From contig JANLXF010000139.1 in NCBI GenBank assembly GCA_031364965.1, positions 1 to 45,118 of the forward strand: a DNA stretch of 45,118 bases. The letters run 5' to 3'. Numbering within the stretch: position 1 is the first letter of the stretch; each line of letters starts with the position of its first letter. Source of the stretch: JAOUEA01 sp031364965 (lineage in GTDB: Bacteria; Actinomycetota; UBA4738; HRBIN12). The position numbers were made by a program, and so were the translations under genes. A model generated the notes under the pieces. The model saw only the letters and a list, made by a program, of their open reading frames with translations. It ran no database searches and was not told the origin of the DNA. Below are positions 8,529 to 16,753 of the stretch, one piece after another.

Positions 8529-9491
8529 ATGAAGGGGATCCGGCTCACGACGGCGCTCGCGGCGCTCGCGCTGCTCGCCGCGCTCCCGCCGGCCGGCGCC
8601 CGACCCGCGCCGTCGACCCCGGTCCCCGGCACCACCTGCGAGGTCTTCCCGGCCGACAACGCCTGGCACCTGAACGTCTCCCGGATGCCCGTCCACCGGA
8701 AGAACGACGTCTGGAAGAAGGCGATGCACGCCGGCACCACGAACATGCACCCCGACTTCGGGCCGCCGAGCTACGGGATCCCGTACGACGTGGTCGGCGG
8801 CGGCCACGGCAAGGTCGCGATCGACTTCACCTACGCGGACGAGAGCGACCCCGGTCCCTACCCGTTCGGACCCGACATCACGATCGAGGGCGGCTCGGAC
8901 CGCCACGCCCTGATGGTCGACCAGAGCGACTGCACCCTCTACGAGCTCTACGCGGCCCGCTGGAACGGCGGGAGCCCGACGGCCGGGAGCGGCGCGATCT
9001 TCGACCTCGGCTCGAACGACCTGCGGCCGCGGGGATGGACGAGCGCCGACGCGGCCGGCCTGCCGATCTTCGCGGGCCTGCTGCGGTGGGACGAGGTGCA
9101 GGCCGGCGTCGTCGACCACGCGATCAGGTTCACGGCCGCGTGCAGCTCGCGGTCGTTCCTGTGGCCGGCCCGGCACCAGGCTGGCTCCGCGGACGACCGC
9201 TGCCCGCCGATGGGCGCGCGCTTCCGGCTCAAGCGCGGGTTCTCGCTCGCGGAGTTCAGCGACGACGCGAAGACGATCCTCCGCGCCATGAAGCGCCACG
9301 GCCTCGTCCTCGCCGACAACGGCAGCGACTGGTATTTCCAGGGCACGGTCGACCCCGGCTGGACGAACGGGCTGCTCGACCAGCTGAAGTCGATCCCCGC
9401 GGGGGCGTTCGTGGCGGTCGACATCTCGGGCTGCAAGGTGGCGAAGGACAGCGGTGCGTTCGCCTACGGGGCGGACTGCCCGGCGCCCTGA
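8529..9491 (+). CDS. Secreted protein of unknown function
   Basis: 320 residues with a classical signal peptide (basic start, hydrophobic core to about residue 22, then AGA). The mature part has HPDFG, YADESDPGPYPF, IEGGSDRH, GWTSADAAGLPIF and LADNGSDWYFQG. From memory these recur in a family of exported hypothetical proteins of actinobacteria and other soil bacteria. No enzyme motif is assigned; several cysteines could form disulphides outside the cell. A -10-like GATACC at 8517-8522 lies 6 nt before the ATG, so the transcript may be leaderless. The 3' end overlaps the convergent trpG gene by 28 nt. Confidence 0.8.
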   Translation: MKGIRLTTALAALALLAALPPAGARPAPSTPVPGTTCEVFPADNAWHLNVSRMPVHRKNDVWKKAMHAGTTNMHPDFGPPSYGIPYDVVGGGHGKVAIDFTYADESDPGPYPFGPDITIEGGSDRHALMVDQSDCTLYELYAARWNGGSPTAGSGAIFDLGSNDLRPRGWTSADAAGLPIFAGLLRWDEVQAGVVDHAIRFTAACSSRSFLWPARHQAGSADDRCPPMGARFRLKRGFSLAEFSDDAKTILRAMKRHGLVLADNGSDWYFQGTVDPGWTNGLLDQLKSIPAGAFVAVDISGCKVAKDSGAFAYGADCPAP

Positions 9492-10057
9492 CGCTCGGTG
9501 AGCTTCAGGAAGCTCGCCACGATCGTCGGGCCCTCGGGCGTGAGGATGCTCTCGGGGTGGAACTGGACCCCGAAGCGCGGCAGCTCTCGGTGCTGGGCCG
9601 CCATCACGAGCCCGTCCTCGGTCCACGCGGTCAGCTCGAGCTCGGCCGGCAGGTCGTCGCGCAGCACGACGAGCGAGTGGTAGCGGCCGGCATCGAACGG
9701 GTTCGAGACGCCCTCGAGGATCCCGTGACCTTCGTGGAACACGCGCGAGGCTTTCCCGTGCACTGGGCCGGTGCGGTCGACCGTGCCGCCGCACGCGATG
9801 CCGATCGCCTGGTGACCGAGGCACACGCCGAGCACGGGGGTCTCGTCGGGCAGGATCCGCAAGAGCTCGGTGAAGCACCCAGCGTCCTCGGGCCGTCCGG
9901 GCCCGGGGGAGAGAACGACGGCGTCGGGCGCGCGCGCGACGAGCGCCTCGGCGGGCTCCGCGTCGCTCTTGACGACCTCGGTGGGGTAGCCGAGCTTCTC
10001 GATCAGCTGCACGAGGTTGTAGGTGAACGAGTCGTAGTGGTCGACGACGAGGATCAT
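9464..10057 (-). CDS. trpG: Glutamine amidotransferase subunit of anthranilate/aminodeoxychorismate synthase
   Basis: Class I glutamine amidotransferase of 197 residues that supplies ammonia to its chorismate-using partner. The catalytic triad is visible: C79 in GVCLGHQ, and H167 and E169 in FHPES. LSPGPGRPEDAG and DHYDSFTYNLVQ are typical of TrpG/PabA. The ATG overlaps the stop of the upstream trpE-type gene (ATGA), so synthesis is coupled. Sequence alone does not separate TrpG from PabA, and in many bacteria one protein does both jobs. The last 28 nt overlap the opposite-strand secreted protein gene. Confidence 0.92.
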   Translation of the reverse strand: MILVVDHYDSFTYNLVQLIEKLGYPTEVVKSDAEPAEALVARAPDAVVLSPGPGRPEDAGCFTELLRILPDETPVLGVCLGHQAIGIACGGTVDRTGPVHGKASRVFHEGHGILEGVSNPFDAGRYHSLVVLRDDLPAELELTAWTEDGLVMAAQHRELPRFGVQFHPESILTPEGPTIVASFLKLTERQGAGQSAP

Positions 10058-11601
10058 CGGGGCTCCTTCCCACCGCGGAGCGTACCGTCGGGCCGGGCGG
10101 GCGCCTCGGGCCGGGCGGGCGCCTCGAGCCCCGCCGGCGCCACCGCCGGCAGCAGCGCCGAGGCCTTCGCCTTCGTCTCCTCGAGCTCGGTCTGGGGGTC
10201 GGAGTCGGCCACGACGCCCGCGCCGCTCTGCACGTGCGCCCGGCCCTCCTTCACCACCGCGGTGCGGATCGTGATGCAGAAGTCGAGGTCGCCCTCGAAG
10301 GTGAGGTAGCCGACCGCGCCGCCGTAGGGGCCGCGCGCATCCGGCTCGTGCTCGGCGATCAGCTCCATCGCCCGCCGCTTCGGGGCGCCGCTGAGCGTGC
10401 CCGCCGGGAACGTCACGGCCAGGGCATCGAGCGGATGCAGTTCCTCGCGCAGGTCGCCCTCCACGGTCGAGACGATGTGCATCACCTTCGTGAAGCGTTC
10501 GACCTCCATCAGCTGGGTGGGCTCGACGGTGCCGGGCACGCACACGCGGCCGAGGTCGTTGCGGGCGAGGTCCACGAGCATCGCGTGCTCGGCGCGCTCC
10601 TTCGGGTCGGCGAGCAACTCGTGCTCGAGCAGGCGGTCCCGTACCTCGGTCTCGCCGCGCGGCCGTGTGCCCGCGAGCGGACGGGTCATCACCCGCCGCC
10701 CCTGCACGCGCACGAGCGGCTCGGGCGAGGAGCCGGTAAGCTCGATGCCGAGCATCCGCACGAAGAACATGTACGGGGCGGGGTTCGCCACGCGCAGCCG
10801 CCGGTAGATCGGGAAGCCGCCATCCGGTGCCGGGAACGTGACCCGACGCGACGGCACGCCCTGGAAGATGTCGCCGGCCAGGATGTGCTCCTTGAACGAC
10901 GCGACGATCTCGCGGTAGCGCTCGTCGGTCATGTTGGGCTCGCCCGGGACGTCGACCGCGGCGCCGCTCGAGACCGGGGCGAGGTCGGGCGGCGTGGCCC
11001 CCGCCACCTTCGCGGCGAGCTCCTCGAGCGCGGCCACGCCCTCGTCGTACGCGCCGCCAGGCACGTGCGCGACCAGGATCAGGCGCTGCGTCCAGTGGTC
11101 GAACACGACGGCGCGGTCGATCACCAGGAGCCCGATCGGCGGGCACGGCGCCGACGACGGGTCGGGCACCGGATGGCCGTCCAGCAGCGAGGCCGCCTCG
11201 AACGCCATGTACCCCATCAGGCCGCCGGTCAGGCGGGGGAGCTCGGGGATCCGCGGCGCCCGCAACGCGCGCGCGAGGGCGACGAGGGCTTCCCGCGGCG
11301 GCGCGTTGGGGACCTCGAGCGGCAGCCCGGGGCGCGCGACGTCGGTGACGCGCACGCCCTCGGCGTCGGCGATCACGACGGCCGCGGGGTCGCCCGCCAC
11401 GAACGAATAGCGGCCCCACCGTTCGCTGCGTTCCACCGACTCGAACAGCAATCCGGGACCGTTGCCCGCGAGCGTGGGGAACAGACCCACCGGGGTGGAC
11501 ACGTCGGCGAGCAGCTCGGCCCACACCGGCACGAGCGGCCAGTCCGCCGCGAGCGCCGCGAACGTGTCCCGGTCGGGCTGGATCCGCAGCCGTGACGTCA
11601 C
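10054..11601 (-). CDS. trpE: Anthranilate synthase component I (TrpE; PabB possible)
   Basis: Chorismate-binding enzyme of 515 residues that with the amidotransferase makes anthranilate, the first step to tryptophan. Key stretches: LLFESVERSERWGRYSF near the N-terminus (the region that holds the Trp-feedback ES pair), AGDIFQGVPS, TRPLAGTRPRGE, HAMLVDLARNDLG, VMHIVSTVEGDL, TFPAGTLSGAPK and the final QSGAGVVADSDP. The VMHIVS and LFES features favour TrpE over PabB, but no other trp gene is near. The GTG at 11601 is chosen because the homology begins there and GGGAG lies 8 nt upstream; an in-frame GTG at 11733 would add an Arg-rich tail of 44 residues. Confidence 0.88.
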   Translation of the reverse strand: MTSRLRIQPDRDTFAALAADWPLVPVWAELLADVSTPVGLFPTLAGNGPGLLFESVERSERWGRYSFVAGDPAAVVIADAEGVRVTDVARPGLPLEVPNAPPREALVALARALRAPRIPELPRLTGGLMGYMAFEAASLLDGHPVPDPSSAPCPPIGLLVIDRAVVFDHWTQRLILVAHVPGGAYDEGVAALEELAAKVAGATPPDLAPVSSGAAVDVPGEPNMTDERYREIVASFKEHILAGDIFQGVPSRRVTFPAPDGGFPIYRRLRVANPAPYMFFVRMLGIELTGSSPEPLVRVQGRRVMTRPLAGTRPRGETEVRDRLLEHELLADPKERAEHAMLVDLARNDLGRVCVPGTVEPTQLMEVERFTKVMHIVSTVEGDLREELHPLDALAVTFPAGTLSGAPKRRAMELIAEHEPDARGPYGGAVGYLTFEGDLDFCITIRTAVVKEGRAHVQSGAGVVADSDPQTELEETKAKASALLPAVAPAGLEAPARPEAPARPDGTLRGGKEPR

Positions 11602-11623
11602 CCTCGTGCTCCCATCGAACGGA

Positions 11624-11652
11624 CGAACCCCGGACCGTGGGCCCGGGGTTCG
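11624..11652 (-). promoter_or_regulatory. Strong hairpin in the trpE leader
   Basis: A perfect 10-bp inverted repeat (CGAACCCCGG at 11624-11633 and CCGGGGTTCG at 11643-11652, 9-nt loop) lies 22-50 nt before the trpE GTG. It is within the predicted 138-nt leader of the minus-strand transcript. No U-run follows. A 21-codon ORF (minus strand, ending in the TGA that overlaps the GTG) spans it but has no Trp codon, so classical Trp-peptide attenuation is not supported. Confidence 0.5.
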
Positions 11653-11745
11653 ACGTGCCGCATGCGGCGTATGGTCGCGGTTCCGCCGCCGAGCGTCAAC
11701 GAGGGCGCGCAGCGCGGCCGGCGTGTTCCGCACTACGAGAGCCCG

Positions 11746-11755
11746 ATGCTAGGCT
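11746..11755. promoter_or_regulatory. Overlapping divergent -10 elements for trpE (-) and the RCC1 gene (+)
   Basis: On the plus strand TAGGCT at 11750-11755 serves the RCC1 gene (predicted start about 11762). On the minus strand TAGCAT occupies 11751-11746 and would serve trpE (start about 11739). The two hexamers share the TA at 11750-11751, giving a near-symmetric bidirectional promoter core. Confidence 0.45.
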
Positions 11756-11796
11756 CCGTCCAGACGACGTCGGACGCAACAGGAGGCCTCCGCTCC

Positions 11797-12930
11797 ATGA
11801 CATCGATCCGTTCTCGCCCCTTCGGAGCGCTCCTCGTGGCCGCGGTGCTGCTCGTGGCGGCGCCGTCGGTCGCCCTCGCGGGCACCGTCCAGACCTGGGG
11901 CGACAACGCCTACGGCCAGCTCGGAGACGGCACGTTCACCCGGCGCCTGACGGCGGTCGAGGTCAGCGGACTGTCGGGCGTGGTCCAGCTCCACGGCGGC
12001 CGCGAGCACGTCGTGGCGCTCAAGGCCGACGGCACGGTGTGGACGTGGGGCCGCAACATCTACGGCCAGCTCGGCATCGGGAACACCACCACCCACAACC
12101 AGCCCGTGCAGGTGCCCGGGATCACCGACGCGATCCAAGTCACGACCGGCCACTACACGACGTTCGCGCTGCTCGCCAACGGCACCGTCAAGGCCTGGGG
12201 CTGGAACAAGTACGGCACGATCGGCGACGGCACGCTCACGAAGCGCACCTCGCCCGTCACGGTGCAGGGACTCACCGACGTGGTCGAGATCGCGGCCGCC
12301 CGGGACCACAGCCTCGCGCTCAAGGCCGACGGCACCGTGTGGGCGTGGGGCTACAACGCCTACGGCAACCTGGGCGACGGCACGTTCACCCAACGCACGA
12401 CCCCGGTGAAGGTCGACCTGCTCACGAACGTCGTCCATCTCGCCGGCGGGCGCGATCACAGCCTGGCGATCCGCCAGGACGGGTCCGTCTGGGCGTGGGG
12501 GTTCAACCAAGGGGGAGAGCTGGGCAACGGCACCAAGGTGAATCGCAACCAGCCCGTCCAGACGAACAACCTCGCCGACGTCGTCGACGTGATCGCGGGC
12601 GCGAACCACAGCCTCGCGATCCGGGGCGACGGCACGCTGTGGGCCTGGGGCAAGAACAACTACGGCCAGCTCGGGGACGGCACGAACACGGGCCGCACCA
12701 GCCCGGTGCGGGTCACGAGCCTGTCGGGAGTGGCCGAGATCGGCGCGGGACGCCAGCACTCGGTCGCGGTCCTCGACGACGGGACCGTCTGGACGTTCGG
12801 CCAGAACGACACGGGCCAGCTGGGCGACGGGACCCTGGCGAACCGCAACCGGCCGGTCCGTGCCACCGGGGTGAACGGAGCCCTCGAGTCCGCCGGAGGA
12901 CGCGGGTACAGCGTCGTCCTGATCACCTGA
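11797..12930 (+). CDS. Secreted RCC1-repeat beta-propeller protein
   Basis: 377 residues: signal peptide (MTSIRSRPFG start, hydrophobic core, predicted cut after ALA at residue 28) followed by seven RCC1-type repeats of about 51 residues. Each has a W-x-(W/F)-G-x-N core (TWGDN, TWGRN, AWGWN, AWGYN, AWGFN, AWGKN, TFGQN) and a LGDGT or similar turn. Seven repeats are what a closed RCC1 propeller needs, so the protein appears to be one complete domain with no anchor or extra catalytic region. The ATG at 11797 is preferred over upstream in-frame starts because AGGAGG at 11781-11786 and the signal peptide fit it. A binding role outside the cell is likely; the ligand is unknown. Confidence 0.9.
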   Translation: MTSIRSRPFGALLVAAVLLVAAPSVALAGTVQTWGDNAYGQLGDGTFTRRLTAVEVSGLSGVVQLHGGREHVVALKADGTVWTWGRNIYGQLGIGNTTTHNQPVQVPGITDAIQVTTGHYTTFALLANGTVKAWGWNKYGTIGDGTLTKRTSPVTVQGLTDVVEIAAARDHSLALKADGTVWAWGYNAYGNLGDGTFTQRTTPVKVDLLTNVVHLAGGRDHSLAIRQDGSVWAWGFNQGGELGNGTKVNRNQPVQTNNLADVVDVIAGANHSLAIRGDGTLWAWGKNNYGQLGDGTNTGRTSPVRVTSLSGVAEIGAGRQHSVAVLDDGTVWTFGQNDTGQLGDGTLANRNRPVRATGVNGALESAGGRGYSVVLIT

Positions 12931-12971
12931 TCTTCCTCCCCGAGCTCCCCACCCTTAACGCCACCCGCCGG

Positions 12972-12977
12972 TAGGCT
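12972..12977 (+). promoter_or_regulatory. -10 element TAGGCT upstream of the 590-residue secreted protein
   Basis: TAGGCT in the 110-nt gap after the RCC1 gene. It predicts a start near 12984 and a leader of about 57 nt ending in a good ribosome site (GAGGGAG, 13024-13030) before the GTG at 13041. The rest of the gap holds only weak inverted repeats. Confidence 0.45.
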
Positions 12978-13040
12978 GCCCACCGGAGAGCTCGTCGGGG
13001 AACGCCCGGACACGGGTGCGAGAGAGGGAGACGCCACATC

Positions 13041-14813
13041 GTGAGACGTACGAAGGTCATCGTCGCGGTCGTCGTGGCCGCGGCATCGCTGTCGGCGGCG
13101 GTCTACGCCACATCCGGCGGACCGCGCCGGGCGATCGAGCGGCCGGTTCGGGCCCTGGGTCCCGGCGGGAACGCGGAGGCCGACCGGGCGACGGGATCGG
13201 GTGGCGCGCCCGCGGTCCCCGTGGCGGGGCCCGTCGCGGTGCCGCATCGGACGAAGCCGCTGGCGCAGCTCACGAACCGACGGCCGACGGTGGTCCCGTG
13301 GGTCAAGCGCGAGCTGGGCGCCGAGGCCGATCCGGCGGCCGGCGTCGAGGTGGAGCGCTCGAAGCCGGCGCTCGAAGGGTCCGTGGATCTGAGCCAGGCC
13401 GACGGGGCCCTCCAGACCGATCGCGCGGCCACGAGGTTCCCGGCGCCGAGCCTGAGCTTCAAGGGGCTCGGGGCCAGCGCGAACCCCTACCTGCTGGTGC
13501 CGCCGGACACGAACGGCGATGTCGGTGGCGGGTACTACCTCCAGATGGTCAACACGGTGTTCGCGATCTACGACGCGACCACCGGGACCAAGGTCGAGGG
13601 ACCGCTGTTCATGTCCTCCCTGTTCGACGCCGGGACGCAGAAGCTCTGCGCGACCCACGACGACGGCGACCCGGTGGTCGTCTACGACGAGTACGCCGAC
13701 CGGTTCGTGATCAGCCAGTTCGGACTGAACTTCAACTCCGCGAAGTTCGCGGAGTGCGTGGCGGTCTCGGCCACGAGCGATCCCACCGGTTCCTGGAACG
13801 CCTACCAGTTCGCGTACCCGAAGGCGAACGTGCTGAACGACTACCCCAAGTTCGGGGTGTGGCCGGCGGCCAACAACAACGCCTACGTCGCGTCGTTCAA
13901 CCAGTTCCGGTGCTCGACCAGCATCTGCGACTTCTCGTGGCGCGGTGCCGGTGCGGTCGCCTACGACCGAGCCGCCATGGTCGCGGGCGACCCGGCCGGC
14001 CAGGTCTACGTCGACCTCTACGGCGTCGACCAGAACCTGGGGGGGCTGCTCCCCTCCGACGCCGACGGCCCGACGCCGCCGGCGGCCAACACGCCGAACT
14101 ACTTCGTGCAGGCTGACGCCGACGAATACGGCTACCCCGACGACGCCCTCGAGGTCTGGGAGTTCGACGTGAACTGGAGCGGTACGTCGACGTTCACCGC
14201 CCAGAACACCTCGCTGACCACGGCGAACTTCAACCCGTGGATCTGTGGGGCCGGCCGGAGCTACTGCGTGCCCCAGAAGAACTCCCGCACCAAGCTCGAC
14301 ACGGTGAACACCGCCATGATGTTCCGGCTGCAATACCGGAACATGGGCCTGGGCGACGAACGCATGGTCGTCACGCACTCGGTGCGCGGCGCGAAGGGGC
14401 AGGCGGGACTGCGGTGGTACGAGCTCCGGGACGCCGGCGGCGGCTGGGGCATCCAGAACCAGGGCACGTACGCGCCCGGCACCACGAAGAGCCGCTGGAT
14501 GGGGAGCGCGGCGATGGACTCCGCGGGCAACATCGCGATCGGCTACTCGATCTCGAGCGGCGGCATCTTCCCGTCGATCGGCGTCGCGGGCCGCAACGCG
14601 ACCGCCGCGGCGGACACCCTGGACCTCGGCGAGCGGAAGGTCTTCACCGGCCTCGGCTCCGAGAAGGGAACCTACGGCCGATGGGGCGACTACTCGTCCA
14701 TGACCGTGGCCGAGGACGGCTGCACGTTCTACTACACGACCCAGTACTACAAGAAGACGAGCCAGTACAAGTGGGCCACGCAGGTCCTGCGGTTCACGAT
14801 CCCGAGCTGCTGA
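13041..14813 (+). CDS. Large secreted protein of unknown function
   Basis: 590 residues, GTG start. An N-terminal hydrophobic segment (about 5-22) acts as signal peptide. Residues 30-130 are a Pro/Ala-rich linker, and from about 150 there is a large compact domain with PPDTNGDVGGGYYLQMVNT, NDYPKFGVWP, NYFVQADADEYGYPDD, GLRWYELRD, SRWMGSAAMDSAGNIAIGYS and WGDYSSMTV. I recognise these as recurring blocks in exported bacterial hypothetical proteins that lack a proven function. The aromatic, repetitive pattern suggests a beta-propeller-like fold, which is inference. It sits beside another secreted propeller and may act with it in the envelope or outside the cell. Confidence 0.8.
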   Translation: MRRTKVIVAVVVAAASLSAAVYATSGGPRRAIERPVRALGPGGNAEADRATGSGGAPAVPVAGPVAVPHRTKPLAQLTNRRPTVVPWVKRELGAEADPAAGVEVERSKPALEGSVDLSQADGALQTDRAATRFPAPSLSFKGLGASANPYLLVPPDTNGDVGGGYYLQMVNTVFAIYDATTGTKVEGPLFMSSLFDAGTQKLCATHDDGDPVVVYDEYADRFVISQFGLNFNSAKFAECVAVSATSDPTGSWNAYQFAYPKANVLNDYPKFGVWPAANNNAYVASFNQFRCSTSICDFSWRGAGAVAYDRAAMVAGDPAGQVYVDLYGVDQNLGGLLPSDADGPTPPAANTPNYFVQADADEYGYPDDALEVWEFDVNWSGTSTFTAQNTSLTTANFNPWICGAGRSYCVPQKNSRTKLDTVNTAMMFRLQYRNMGLGDERMVVTHSVRGAKGQAGLRWYELRDAGGGWGIQNQGTYAPGTTKSRWMGSAAMDSAGNIAIGYSISSGGIFPSIGVAGRNATAAADTLDLGERKVFTGLGSEKGTYGRWGDYSSMTVAEDGCTFYYTTQYYKKTSQYKWATQVLRFTIPSC

Positions 14814-14835
14814 GGCCGGCTCGATCTCGGCGTCA

Positions 14836-14867
14836 CGACCGCCCCGGGGGCACACCCGGGGCGGTCG
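14836..14867 (+). terminator. Perfect 13-bp hairpin, probable U-less terminator
   Basis: CGACCGCCCCGGG at 14836-14848 pairs exactly with CCCGGGGCGGTCG at 14855-14867 around a 6-nt loop, 22 nt after the stop of the secreted protein gene. No U-tract follows, as often seen for actinobacterial hairpin terminators. It precedes the proS promoter by 31 nt. Confidence 0.65.
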
Positions 14868-14898
14868 CGCGTCCCAGCGTGTGCGCACGCTCGGCGTG

Positions 14899-14904
14899 TA
14901 GCCT
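14899..14904 (+). promoter_or_regulatory. -10 element TAGCCT for proS
   Basis: TAGCCT ends 9 nt before the proS ATG, predicting a leader of about 3 nt. There is no Shine-Dalgarno sequence before the ATG. Confidence 0.5.
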
Positions 14905-14913
14905 CTGACACCT

Positions 14914-16623
14914 ATGCGTGCGACGAAGCTGTTCGCCCCCACGCTCCGCGAGGACCCGGCCGAGGCCGAGATCGCGAGCCATCGCCTGCTCCTGCGCGGC
15001 GGGTTCATCCGCAAGCTCGCGGCCGGCATCTACACGACGCTGCCGCTCGGCCTGCGGATGATGCGCAAGATCGAGGCGATCATCCGAGAGGAGATGGACG
15101 CCACCGGCGCCCAGGAGATCCGGATGCCGATCGTGCTGCCCGCCGAGCCCTGGAAGCAGACCGGCCGCTGGGAAGCCTACGGCAACGAGATCTTCCGCCT
15201 GCAGGACCGTCACGAGCGTGAGTTCCTGCTGGGGCCCACCCAGGAGGAGGTCGTCGCGCCCCTCGTGGCGGGGGAGCTGCCCTCCTACAAGGACCTTCCG
15301 GTGAACCTGTATCAGGTCGAGTGGAAGTACCGGGACGAGCGCCGCCCGCGGTCGGGGCTTCTGCGCGGACGCGAGTTCCTGATGAAGGACGCCTACTCGT
15401 TCGACCGGGACGAGGACGGGATGCGCGAGTCCTACCGCGTGATGTACGAGGCGTACGAGCGGATGTTCGACCGGTGCGGACTCGACTACGTGATCGTCGC
15501 GGCCGACCCCGGCACGATCGGCGGCGGCGTCAACGACGAGTTCATGGCCCTCGCTGACGTGGGCGAGGACCTCTTCGTGCGGTGCGCGAACGGCGACTAC
15601 CTCGCGGACACCGAGGCAGCCACGCCGCGTGCGCCCGAGCCCGTCGCCACCGACGCGCTGGCGCCGCTCACCGACGTCCACACCCCCGACGCCGAGACGA
15701 TCGAGAAGGTCGCGGCGCAGCTCGGGGTCGGGGCCGAGCGCACCCTGAAGTGCATCCTGTTCGACGTCGGCGGGGACGTCGTCGCCGTGCTCGTGCCGGG
15801 TGACCGCGAGGTCAGCGAGAAGAAGCTCGCGAAGCGGTACTTCCCTGCGGTGGTGAGGCCGTTCGCCGACGGGGACTTCGCCGCGCACGGGTACGCGAAG
15901 GGCTACGTCGGCCCCCAAGGGTTCGGCGACGACGTCACGGTGCTGGCCGACCACTCGGTGCGCGGCGGGATCGACTGGGTCACGGGGGCGAACGCGCACG
16001 AGCACCACGTCACCGGGGCGAACGTCGGTCGCGACTTCCGCGTCGACGGGTGGGACGATCTCGTCGTGATCCGCGAGGGCGACCGTTGTCCGGTCGACGG
16101 CGGCGAGCTCCAGCTGGGCCGATCGATCGTGGTCGGCCACATCTACCAGCTCGGCACGAAGTACTCCGCCCCGCTGGGCACCGGGTTCCAGGACGAAGGC
16201 GGCGCGTCACACCCCTACGAGATGGGTTGCTACGGCATCGGGATCTCGCGGATCGCGGCCGCCGTGGTGGAGCAGCGCCACGACGACGACGGCATCGTGT
16301 GGCCCAAGGTCCTCGCGCCCTTCGAGGTGGTCGTGGTGCTCGCCACCGCCGACGACGAGGCTACCGTCGCCGAGGCCGAGCGGATCTACGCAGCGCTCAT
16401 CGCGCGCGGCATCGATGTGCTGCTCGACGACCGGCCCGAGCGCGCCGGGGTGAAATTCGCCGACGCCGACCTGATCGGCTATCCCGTGCAGGTCACGGTG
16501 GGCAAGCGGGGCATCGCGGCGGGGACCGTGGATCTGAAGCTGCGCGCGACCGGGGAACGCACGACGGCGCCGCTGGCCGAGGCCGTGGACGCCGTCGCGG
16601 CGCTGCTCGACGCCGCGCCGTAG
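14914..16623 (+). CDS. proS: Prolyl-tRNA synthetase (bacterial type)
   Basis: Class II aminoacyl-tRNA synthetase of 569 residues that charges tRNA-Pro. Motif 1 region contains LPLGLRMMRKIEAIIREEMD. Motif 2 shows FLLGPTQEE and KYRDERRPRSGLLRGREF, and motif 3 GIGISRIAAAVVEQ. Between motifs 2 and 3 (about residues 225-385) lies the insertion (editing) domain typical of bacterial ProS, which removes mischarged alanine. The anticodon-binding domain is C-terminal (about 470-569). The ATG is immediately downstream of a TAGCCT -10, suggesting a near-leaderless mRNA. Confidence 0.97.
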   Translation: MRATKLFAPTLREDPAEAEIASHRLLLRGGFIRKLAAGIYTTLPLGLRMMRKIEAIIREEMDATGAQEIRMPIVLPAEPWKQTGRWEAYGNEIFRLQDRHEREFLLGPTQEEVVAPLVAGELPSYKDLPVNLYQVEWKYRDERRPRSGLLRGREFLMKDAYSFDRDEDGMRESYRVMYEAYERMFDRCGLDYVIVAADPGTIGGGVNDEFMALADVGEDLFVRCANGDYLADTEAATPRAPEPVATDALAPLTDVHTPDAETIEKVAAQLGVGAERTLKCILFDVGGDVVAVLVPGDREVSEKKLAKRYFPAVVRPFADGDFAAHGYAKGYVGPQGFGDDVTVLADHSVRGGIDWVTGANAHEHHVTGANVGRDFRVDGWDDLVVIREGDRCPVDGGELQLGRSIVVGHIYQLGTKYSAPLGTGFQDEGGASHPYEMGCYGIGISRIAAAVVEQRHDDDGIVWPKVLAPFEVVVVLATADDEATVAEAERIYAALIARGIDVLLDDRPERAGVKFADADLIGYPVQVTVGKRGIAAGTVDLKLRATGERTTAPLAEAVDAVAALLDAAP

Positions 16624-16666
16624 GTGCGCCGAGCGGGTCCTGCGGAACGGTTCCCGGCGCCTCGGC

Positions 16667-16672
16667 TATACT
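16667..16672 (+). promoter_or_regulatory. -10 element TATACT for the rimP-nusA operon
   Basis: A close match to the TATAAT consensus, predicting a start near 16679 and a leader of about 75 nt before the rimP GTG. It is the best -10 in the window and fits a strongly expressed translation operon. No good -35 is seen at 17 nt. Confidence 0.5.
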
Positions 16673-16704
16673 GACCGGCGTACAGCGAACCGAGAGGTGT
16701 GTCC

Positions 16705-16728
16705 GGAGGTGGGCTCGCGCCCACCTTC
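16705..16728 (+). promoter_or_regulatory. Leader hairpin upstream of rimP
   Basis: AGGTGGGC (16707-16714) pairs perfectly with GCCCACCT (16719-16726) around a TCGC tetraloop; a G-U and a G-C pair extend it to 10 bp. It lies between the TATACT promoter and the rimP ribosome site (GAGGAGGG). It could be an attenuator, a protein-binding leader or an RNA-stabilising hairpin; there is no U-run. Confidence 0.45.
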
Positions 16729-16753
16729 TCGTGCGTAGAGGAGGGTCGGAGCC

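Noticed and set aside
11602..11672. Trp attenuator peptide before trpE
   Set aside because: The only small ORF overlapping the hairpin has no Trp codon and no U-run follows the hairpin, so a classical attenuator is not supported.
12936..13005. CCCCGAGCTC and GAGCTCGTCGGGG as a long terminator after the RCC1 gene
   Set aside because: The arms are about 40 nt apart, pair imperfectly and enclose the TAGGCT promoter of the next gene, so a terminator is unlikely.
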